Positions 1 through 4,971 of a stretch of 6,000 nucleotides of DNA are shown piece after piece. Under the pieces are notes generated by a model, which worked only from the letters and a program-made list of their open reading frames with translations, was not told the DNA's origin and searched no databases. The DNA lies in contig JADGOF010000151.1 in assembly GCA_017883105.1 (NCBI GenBank), positions 1-6,000 on the forward strand. The letters run 5' to 3'. How positions within the stretch are numbered: position 1 is the stretch's first letter; each line of letters opens with the position of its first letter. The DNA is from Acidimicrobiales bacterium (GTDB taxonomy: Bacteria > Actinomycetota > Acidimicrobiia > Acidimicrobiales > RAAP-2). The position numbers were made by a program, and so were the translations under genes.

Positions 1-576
1 CCCGGCAGCCATCCGGGCACGGTGATCACCTGGTGGACCATCTCCCCCGCCTTGTTGATCCTCATCTTCCCGCTCGGGTTCCGCATGACCTGCTACTACT
101 ACCGCAAGGCCTACTACCGGTCGTTCTGGCTGGCCCCTCCGGCCTGTGCGATCTCCGACGGACATGGTTCCTACAGCGGAGAGACGCGCTTCCCACTCTT
201 GCTGCAGAACGTCCATCGCTACTTCTTCTATTTCGGTCTGGTGTTAAACGTCATCCTCACTCTGGACGCCATCGTGGCCTTCCGGCAGCCGGGCAACGGT
301 ATCGGCATCAGCGTGGGCACCGTGGTGCTGCTGATCAACGCCACCCTGCTGTGGCTCTACTCGCTCAGCTGCCACGCCTGTCGGCACCTGTGCGGCGGTG
401 GGGTCAAGCAGTTCTCCAAGGCCCCGATCCGGCACAAGATCTGGAAGACCCTGTCCCCGCTCAACGGAAAGCACATGGCGTTCGCCTGGATGAGCCTCTG
501 CTTCGTTGCCTTCACCGACCTCTACGTGCGGTTGGTGGCCAGCGGGACCATCCACGACTTTGGCTTCCACTTCTAG
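1..576 (+). CDS. sdhC: Succinate dehydrogenase membrane anchor subunit (SdhC-like, Sdh1/type F), 5' truncated
   Basis: Membrane anchor of respiratory complex II, which passes electrons from the SdhB iron-sulfur clusters to quinone in the cytoplasmic membrane. The frame is open from base 1, so the true start lies upstream; 191 codons and the TAG stop are visible. Hydrophobic, probably membrane-spanning stretches lie at about bases 22-81, 217-282, 301-369 and 472-540. Between the first two is a Tyr-rich segment, TCYYYRKAYYRSFWLAPPAC, which I recognise from actinobacterial Sdh1 anchors. The third helix ends in SCHACRHLCGG (bases 367-399), with Cys at 370, 379 and 391 and His at 373 and 385. In the mycobacterial Sdh1 structure the anchor carries a membrane-embedded Rieske-type [2Fe-2S] cluster, and this motif is a candidate for its ligands. 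The sdhA start follows 15 bases after the stop. Family assignment rests on context and remembered motifs; the exact symbol is less certain than the role. Confidence 0.85.
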   Translation, partial: PGSHPGTVITWWTISPALLILIFPLGFRMTCYYYRKAYYRSFWLAPPACAISDGHGSYSGETRFPLLLQNVHRYFFYFGLVLNVILTLDAIVAFRQPGNGIGISVGTVVLLINATLLWLYSLSCHACRHLCGGGVKQFSKAPIRHKIWKTLSPLNGKHMAFAWMSLCFVAFTDLYVRLVASGTIHDFGFHF

Positions 577-591
577 AGGGACAGCGACCTA

Positions 592-2430
592 ATGACTGAG
601 TACGAGACCCACGACTTCGACGTCGTCATCATCGGCGCCGGCGGAGCCGGCCTGCGGGCGGCCATCGAGGCACGCTCCATGGGATTGCGCACCGCGCTGG
701 TGTGCAAGTCCCTACTGGGCAAGGCCCATACCGTGATGGCCGAGGGGGGCGCCGCCGCCGCCCTCGGGAATGTCCACCCTGAGGACAACTGGAAGGTCCA
801 CTTCCGCGACACCATGCGGGGCGGCAAGATGCTCAACAACTGGCGCATGGCCCAGCTCCACGCCCAGGAGTCCCCCGACCGGGTACGCGAGCTCGAGGAC
901 TGGGGGGCCCTGTTCGACCGCACCGAGGACGGCCTTATCCTCCAGCGCGACTTCGGGGGCCACCGGTACGCCCGGTTGGCCCACATCGGCGATCGCACCG
1001 GTCTCGAGCTGATCCGCACCCTGCAGCAGAAAGCGGTGGCCGACGGCATCGAGGTCTTCATGGAGGTCAAGGTCCTCCGCCTGCTGCGCGATGCCGACGG
1101 GGTGGTCTCGGGCGTGGTCGGCTACTGGCGGCCGACCGGAGAGTTCGTGACCTTCACCGCCAAGGCGGTGGTGCTCGCCACCGGCGGCATCGGAAGAAGC
1201 TGGACGTACACCACCAACTCTTGGGAATCGACCGGCGACGGCGTGGCCATGGCCCTGTGGGCCGGAGCGGACCTGATCGACATGGAGTGCGTCCAGTTCC
1301 ACCCCACCGGGATGGTCTGGCCGCTATCGGTGCGTGGCCTGCTGGTAACCGAGGCCGTCCGGGGCGACGGAGGGGTCCTCCGCAACTCGGAGGGCAAGCG
1401 GTTCATGTTCGACTACATCCCCCCGATGTTCGCGGCCGAGACCGCTCAGACCGAGGAGGAGGGCGACCGGTGGTACGACGACCACTCCGCCGGCCAGCGA
1501 CCCCCCGAGCTGCTCCCCCGCGACGAGGTGGCCCGCTCCATCAACAGTGAGGTCAAGGCCGGGCGCGGCAGCCCCCACGGCGGCGTGTTCCTCGACATCG
1601 CCTCGCGCCGAAGCGCCGAGGACATCCGGCGTCGTCTGCCTTCCATGTACCACCAGTTCAAGGAGTTAGCCGGCGTGGACATCACCGCCGAGCCCATGGA
1701 GATCGGACCCACCTGCCACTACGCCATGGGCGGCATCCGGGTGGAGGCCGACACGACCGCTACCACCGTTGCCGGTCTCTTCGCCGCCGGTGAGGTGGCC
1801 GGCGGGATGCACGGGGCCAACCGGCTGGGAGGCAATTCCCTTTCGGACCTGTTGGTGTTCGGGCGTCGGGCCGGCGTCGGTGCCGCCGAGTTCGCCTCGT
1901 CCCGGACGGGCAAGGTCAGCGTGGACGAGGGTCAGATCGCCGCAGCGGTGGACGCGGCCATCGCCCCGTTCCTGCGCGAGAACGGCGAGAACCCCTACGA
2001 CATCCAGCACGATCTACAGGCGACCATGCAGAGCCTGGTCGGCATCATCCGCACCGGATCCGAGCTCGACGAGGCCATCGGCAAGCTCGACGAGCTAGAG
2101 GAGCGGGCCACCCGGGTGTCGTTGAGCGGTGGGCAGCAGTACAACCCGGGATGGAACCTCACCACCGATCTCCCTTCGATGTTGACCGTCTCCCGGTGCA
2201 CGACCCTGGGGGCGATCAACCGCAAGGAGAGTCGTGGCGGGCATACCCGCGACGACTTCCCGAAGCCGGTCGCCGAGTTGGGGCTGGTCAACTTCGTACA
2301 GAGGGTGGCCACAGACGCCGGCTCCGATGGTGTCGTCGGCACGCCGTCGATACGGTCCATCTCCGCCACCCCGGAGCCCGTTCCGGTGATGCCCGATGAT
2401 CTCAAAGCACTGTTCGAGGAGGCGCCTTGA
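592..2430 (+). CDS. sdhA: Succinate dehydrogenase flavoprotein subunit SdhA
   Basis: Catalytic flavoprotein of complex II (612 aa, within the usual range), oxidising succinate to fumarate on the cytoplasmic face and linking the TCA cycle to respiration. The N-terminal FAD-binding glycine motif GAGGAG is at residues 15-20. H46 in AHTVMAEGG matches the histidine that carries covalent 8-alpha-linked FAD in SdhA/FrdA. Active-site signatures are all present: HPTG with H237, LPRDEVARS with R310 aligning to the proton-shuttle arginine, CHYAMGG with H376, and GANRLGGNS with R411. The stretch just before R310 (EEEGDRWY...RPPELLPRDEVARS) looks like the mycobacterial Sdh1 flavoprotein rather than the E. 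coli type. The ATG has an AGAGGG ribosome site at 575-580, 11 bases upstream. The stop overlaps the sdhB ATG, which implies translational coupling. A fumarate reductase running in reverse is the only serious alternative; sequence alone does not settle direction. Confidence 0.96.
   Translation: MTEYETHDFDVVIIGAGGAGLRAAIEARSMGLRTALVCKSLLGKAHTVMAEGGAAAALGNVHPEDNWKVHFRDTMRGGKMLNNWRMAQLHAQESPDRVRELEDWGALFDRTEDGLILQRDFGGHRYARLAHIGDRTGLELIRTLQQKAVADGIEVFMEVKVLRLLRDADGVVSGVVGYWRPTGEFVTFTAKAVVLATGGIGRSWTYTTNSWESTGDGVAMALWAGADLIDMECVQFHPTGMVWPLSVRGLLVTEAVRGDGGVLRNSEGKRFMFDYIPPMFAAETAQTEEEGDRWYDDHSAGQRPPELLPRDEVARSINSEVKAGRGSPHGGVFLDIASRRSAEDIRRRLPSMYHQFKELAGVDITAEPMEIGPTCHYAMGGIRVEADTTATTVAGLFAAGEVAGGMHGANRLGGNSLSDLLVFGRRAGVGAAEFASSRTGKVSVDEGQIAAAVDAAIAPFLRENGENPYDIQHDLQATMQSLVGIIRTGSELDEAIGKLDELEERATRVSLSGGQQYNPGWNLTTDLPSMLTVSRCTTLGAINRKESRGGHTRDDFPKPVAELGLVNFVQRVATDAGSDGVVGTPSIRSISATPEPVPVMPDDLKALFEEAP
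2416..2422 (+). promoter_or_regulatory. Ribosome binding site of sdhB
   Basis: GAGGAGG lies inside the last codons of sdhA, 7 bases before the ATG at 2430. It decides the sdhB start in favour of that ATG over the in-frame TTG at 2427, which would sit too close to it. The TGATG overlap that results is a common arrangement for translationally coupled genes. Confidence 0.8.
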
Positions 2431-3335
2431 TGGCCGACGAAACCGTTCACGACAATGCCGGCGGCGAAGTCACCATGCGCCTGTGGCGTGGCGACCCGTC
2501 CGGGGGCGAATTCGCCGACTACGTGATGCCGTCCGTGGAAGGCGAGGTGGTCCTCGACGTCATCCACCGCGTCCAGGCCACTGAGGCCCCGGACCTGGCC
2601 TGCCGTTGGAACTGCAAGGCCGGCAAGTGCGGCTCGTGCTCCGCTGAGATCAACGGCCGTCCGTCGCTCATGTGTATGACACGGATGGATACCCTGCCTC
2701 CCGGCGAGACGGTGACCGTCGCCCCCATGCGGTCGTTCCCCATTCTGCGCGACCTGGTCACCGACGTCTCCTACAACTACGAGGTGGCAAAGCGGATCCC
2801 GCCCTTCAGCCCCCGCGACAAGACAGCCGACGAGCGGGAGGCGGGCGGCTACCGGATGCAGCAGATCGACGTCGAACGGAGCCAAGAGTTCCGCAAGTGC
2901 ATCGAGTGTTTCCTGTGCCAGGACGTCTGCCACGTCATTAGGGATCACGAGGAGAACAAGACCGCGTACGCCGGTCCCCGGTTCTTCGCCCGATCCGCCG
3001 AGTTGGAGATGCACCCGCTCGACACCAATGACCGCCGGGAGCTCCTCCAGCAGGAACAAGGCCTGGGCAAGTGCAACATCACCAAGTGCTGCACCGAAGT
3101 GTGCCCCGAGCACATCAAGATCACCGACAACGCGATCATCCCGCTGAAGGAGCGTGTGGTCGACGCGTCGTACGACCCGGTGGCCTGGTTGGGTCGGAAG
3201 ATCCGGAAGCGCCGGAAGCTGACACCGGCGGAGGCCGCGGCTTCCTCCCCGGCGGCCGGACCGCCAGCGGTGCAGCCCCCGTTGGCGGTCGAGGGCATCC
3301 CCCAGCCGGTTTCGGCTGACGACGCCCCTCGGTGA
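2430..3335 (+). CDS. sdhB: Succinate dehydrogenase iron-sulfur subunit SdhB
   Basis: Electron-transfer subunit of complex II (301 aa), carrying electrons from FAD in SdhA to the membrane anchor. An N-terminal ferredoxin domain holds a [2Fe-2S] motif with C62, C67, C70 and C82 (C-x4-C-x2-C-x11-C). The C-terminal helical domain has KCIECFLCQDVCHV with C157, C160, C163 and C167, then KCNITKCCTEVCPEH with C215, C220, C221 and C225. C215, C221 and C225 align with the second E. coli cluster motif (C206, C212, C216). C167 is followed by His rather than the Pro of the classical CP motif, which I recall as usual in actinobacterial Sdh1 SdhB. After a basic patch (KIRKRRK, about residues 257-263) comes an Ala/Pro-rich tail, roughly 264-301, that looks disordered and is probably an extension over shorter homologues such as the mycobacterial protein. 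The start overlaps the sdhA stop by one base. Confidence 0.95.
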   Translation: MADETVHDNAGGEVTMRLWRGDPSGGEFADYVMPSVEGEVVLDVIHRVQATEAPDLACRWNCKAGKCGSCSAEINGRPSLMCMTRMDTLPPGETVTVAPMRSFPILRDLVTDVSYNYEVAKRIPPFSPRDKTADEREAGGYRMQQIDVERSQEFRKCIECFLCQDVCHVIRDHEENKTAYAGPRFFARSAELEMHPLDTNDRRELLQQEQGLGKCNITKCCTEVCPEHIKITDNAIIPLKERVVDASYDPVAWLGRKIRKRRKLTPAEAAASSPAAGPPAVQPPLAVEGIPQPVSADDAPR

Positions 3336-3357
3336 TCACCCCCCCGGGAAGCCTGTC

Positions 3358-3795
3358 GTGCCCCGCTTCCTGACATCGTCCTGGGTGGAGGAGTTGAACG
3401 CCGCCCTCGACGGGGTGGTGGTGACCGTGCCGGGTCCCGACGCCGGATTGGCGGCCCAGGCCGGCTGCTTCACCGTGGCTCAGGAGGTGCGCGGTGCCCC
3501 GGGCGGCGACGTGCGGCTCACCCTGGAGGTCGAGAACGGATCGCTTCACCTGTCGCTTGCGGTGCTCGACGGCAGGGGGAGTGGGAACCCCGAGGTGCCC
3601 GAGCCCACGGTGACCATTGCCCTCACCTATGAGGATGCCGCGGCGATGGCCAAGGGCGAGTTGGCCCCGTCCGACGCGTTGACCACCGGACGGGTCCGTG
3701 TCCGAGGGGACTTCTCCGTGCTGGTGGCCGGCCAGCAGATGCTGGCTGCAGCCCGCGCCGGCACCCTGGCCCACAGCTCGTCCACGACCTACTGA
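3358..3795 (+). CDS. SCP2 sterol-binding-domain-like protein
   Basis: A 145-residue soluble protein, starting at GTG with a weak GGGAAG site at 3345-3350. It resembles the small single-domain SCP2 (sterol carrier protein 2) family, whose fold binds lipids or acyl-CoA in a hydrophobic tunnel. The support is a run of alternating beta-strand sequence (DVRLTLEVENGSLHLSLAVL, about residues 57-76), then TVTIALTYEDAAAMAKGE and LTTGRVRVRGDFSVLVAGQQML near the C-terminus. This layout of strand, helix, 'G-x-[VL]-x-[VI]-x-GD' and final helix is typical of the domain. No signal peptide or membrane helix is seen. It begins 22 bases after sdhB and has no promoter of its own that I can see, so it may be read with the sdh operon. 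The ligand is unknown and a link to complex II is not established. The family call is by pattern only. Confidence 0.62.
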   Translation: MPRFLTSSWVEELNAALDGVVVTVPGPDAGLAAQAGCFTVAQEVRGAPGGDVRLTLEVENGSLHLSLAVLDGRGSGNPEVPEPTVTIALTYEDAAAMAKGELAPSDALTTGRVRVRGDFSVLVAGQQMLAAARAGTLAHSSSTTY

Positions 3796-3830
3796 CCACG
3801 GGCGTCACCCATCGAGTGGGCCCCGAGTGG

Positions 3831-3882
3831 CACGTACACGTACTGCGTGCCACCGTGAGGTGGTACGCAGTACGTGTACGTG
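3831..3882. repeat. Long inverted repeat / 24-bp stem with GTGA tetraloop
   Basis: The arms 3831-3854 and 3859-3882 are reverse complements at 23 of 24 positions. The one mismatch (G3849 against T3864) becomes a G-U wobble in RNA, so all 24 positions can pair. The four-base loop GTGA fits the stable GNRA tetraloop class. Each arm contains a tandem hexamer, ACGTAC twice at 3832-3843 and GTACGT twice at 3870-3881. The element begins 36 bases after the SCP2-like stop and ends 12 bases before the ribosome site of the next gene. No T-run follows, so it is not a classical intrinsic terminator. It could be a tail-less terminator that insulates the sdh group, an mRNA-stabilising hairpin, a protein binding site or a mobile palindromic repeat. 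The structure is certain; the function is not. Confidence 0.9.
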
Positions 3883-3893
3883 GTTCCGGCGAT

Positions 3894-3900
3894 GGAGGTG
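3894..3900 (+). promoter_or_regulatory. Ribosome binding site of first VOC gene
   Basis: GGAGGTG lies about 6-7 bases before ATG 3907 at ideal spacing. It selects that start over the in-frame ATG at 3892 and the GTGs at 3874 and 3880. Those last two lie in the right arm of the hairpin and have no ribosome site. Confidence 0.75.
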
Positions 3901-3906
3901 GACAGT

Positions 3907-4347
3907 ATGGAGGTACTCAGCAGCAGGACCATCATCCACCCACGTGATCTAGGACGATCCCTCGCCTTCTACGGTGAGGCGCTGGGCCTGCCGGTGGCCC
4001 GCGAGTTCGGTGAAGGAGACAGCCGGGGAGTCGTGTTCTTCGCCGGTGGAGGGTTGGTCGAAGTGGTCGGCTCGGCCCGGGTACGCATGCCGGCTCCGGC
4101 AGAGGGCGATGGCGCCCCCGGAAGCGGAGGCGCTGACCTGGCGCTGTGGCTGCAGGTGCGCGACATCGCGGCGACGCTTACCGACCTCGGGTCCAAGAGC
4201 GTGACCATCGTCCGGGCTGCGGTGCAGGAACCGTGGGGGCTGGTCGAGGCCTGGATCGACGACCCCGATGGGCTTAGAATTCACCTGGTGGAGGTGCCCG
4301 CGGACCACCCGTTGCGGAGGGATGTGCGCAGGAATCTGGACGGGTAA
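3907..4347 (+). CDS. VOC-superfamily protein (glyoxalase/bleomycin-resistance fold), possibly lacking usual metal ligands
   Basis: A 146-residue protein of the vicinal oxygen chelate superfamily, which includes glyoxalase I, extradiol dioxygenases, epimerases and drug-binding proteins. The first beta-alpha-beta module shows the signature RDLGRSLAFYGEALGLPV (residues 13-30). The second ends with the common strand motif DDPDGLRIHLVEV (118-130). Aligned by eye with typical members, the first-strand metal His is replaced by R7, and the last-strand Glu of 'NRIEL' is replaced by H126; E52 in LVEVV could still be a ligand. So it may bind no metal, use different ligands, or be a binding rather than catalytic protein. 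A linker rich in Gly, Ala and Pro (about residues 60-75) separates the modules. It is followed 29 bases later by a second VOC gene, probably in one transcript. The substrate cannot be told from the sequence. Confidence 0.8.
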   Translation: MEVLSSRTIIHPRDLGRSLAFYGEALGLPVAREFGEGDSRGVVFFAGGGLVEVVGSARVRMPAPAEGDGAPGSGGADLALWLQVRDIAATLTDLGSKSVTIVRAAVQEPWGLVEAWIDDPDGLRIHLVEVPADHPLRRDVRRNLDG

Positions 4348-4376
4348 GCCACACCGGTGAAAGGGGGACGCTGGGC

Positions 4377-4757
4377 ATGGTCGAGCGGTGTCATCAGGTC
4401 GAGTCCATCGATCATGTGCAGTTGGCCATGCCGGCAGGCCCGAAAGCGGAGGCGATGGCCGAGGGCTTCTATGCAGGCATGCTCGGATTGGCCCGGGTAC
4501 CCAAACCGCCCGAGTTGGCCGCCCGCGGCGGCTGTTGGTTCGAGCGGAGCGCGGTCAAGCTCCACCTCGGGGTGGAAGACGACTTCCGGCCGGCCCGCAA
4601 GGCCCATCCCGCCCTGGTGGTTTTGCAGCTCGACTCACTCTGCGAGCTGTTGGACCGTTCGGGCCACACGACGCGCCGCGCCGAGGACGTCCCGGGGAAG
4701 TCGCAGTGGTATGTCGACGACCCGTTCGGCAACCGGATCGAGTTGATTCCCGGTTAG
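4377..4757 (+). CDS. VOC-family glyoxalase-like protein with intact metal ligands
   Basis: A compact 126-residue VOC protein. Its ATG has an AGGGGG ribosome site at 4362-4367, 9 bases upstream. The opening strand is SIDHVQLAMP, with H13 at the first metal position. The helix GFYAGMLGL (residues 30-38) is the usual FY..xLGL signature. KLHLGVE gives H63, KAHPALVV gives H77, and the final strand DDPFGNRIELIPG gives E122. H13, H63, H77 and E122 are therefore a plausible metal-binding set, unlike the neighbouring upstream VOC protein. The size, and motifs such as PPELAARGGCWF and VEDDFRPARKAHPAL, match a widespread group of small uncharacterised glyoxalase/dioxygenase-like proteins. True glyoxalase I activity should not be assumed. 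No signal peptide is seen, so it is expected to be cytoplasmic. The next gene on this strand begins more than 200 bases away, beyond a hairpin. Confidence 0.88.
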   Translation: MVERCHQVESIDHVQLAMPAGPKAEAMAEGFYAGMLGLARVPKPPELAARGGCWFERSAVKLHLGVEDDFRPARKAHPALVVLQLDSLCELLDRSGHTTRRAEDVPGKSQWYVDDPFGNRIELIPG

Positions 4758-4827
4758 GTATTGGACGGGGTGGTCGGCCGGTCCCCGCACCCGGTCCCGC
4801 AGCGGTTCTCGCCGTACCGGTCGCGCC

Positions 4828-4854
4828 GGGGCGTCATCTCCGGACCGACGCCCC
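4828..4854 (+). terminator. Terminator-like hairpin after the VOC pair
   Basis: GGGGCGTC (4828-4835) and GACGCCCC (4847-4854) form a perfect 8-bp GC-rich stem with an 11-base loop. A pyrimidine-rich ATCTTCTCT follows rather than a pure T-run. It lies 70 bases after the second VOC stop and before the lipoprotein gene, where a transcription end would be expected. The rest of the 4758-4971 gap shows a small GGTGG/CCACC hairpin (4884-4897) and a strong ribosome-site-like AAGGAGGT (4915-4922). I see no clear promoter in it. Confidence 0.42.
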
Positions 4855-4971
4855 ATCTTCTCTGTCCTGATGGAGACGCCGGAGGTGGTTCCCCACCCTC
4901 TGTCACCCGCGCCGAAGGAGGTCGGAGTAGGCGGTGCGCTGGTGACCGAAGTGGGACCTCGATGCCCGGAG

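Noticed and set aside
2427..2429. TTG as start codon of sdhB
   Set aside because: It is in frame but only 4 bases from GAGGAGG. ATG 2430 has better spacing and gives the common TGATG coupling overlap.
2928..2933. Cys-His in place of Cys-Pro in the first SdhB cluster motif, as a possible damaged site
   Set aside because: All cysteines are kept, and CHV is what I recall as normal in actinobacterial Sdh1-type SdhB, so this is a family trait rather than a defect.
1995..3113. Long opposite-strand open frame (372 codons) across sdhA and sdhB
   Set aside because: It lies wholly over two strongly conserved genes in GC-rich DNA, where long antisense frames arise by codon bias. Its protein shows no recognisable motif.
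3331..3340. Perfect palindrome GGTGATCACC, also present at 21-30
   Set aside because: Both copies are explained by coding sequence (sdhC codons and the sdhB stop region). Two copies of a 10-mer 3.3 kb apart with no shared context are not strong evidence for an operator.
3874..3906. Earlier starts for the first VOC gene (GTG 3874, GTG 3880, ATG 3892)
   Set aside because: None has a ribosome site, and the two GTGs fall inside the hairpin arm. ATG 3907 has GGAGGTG at good spacing.
4766..4787. CGGGG/CCCCG inverted repeat just after the second VOC stop
   Set aside because: Only 5 bp of stem with a 12-base loop in GC-rich DNA; the 8-bp hairpin at 4828-4854 is the better terminator candidate.
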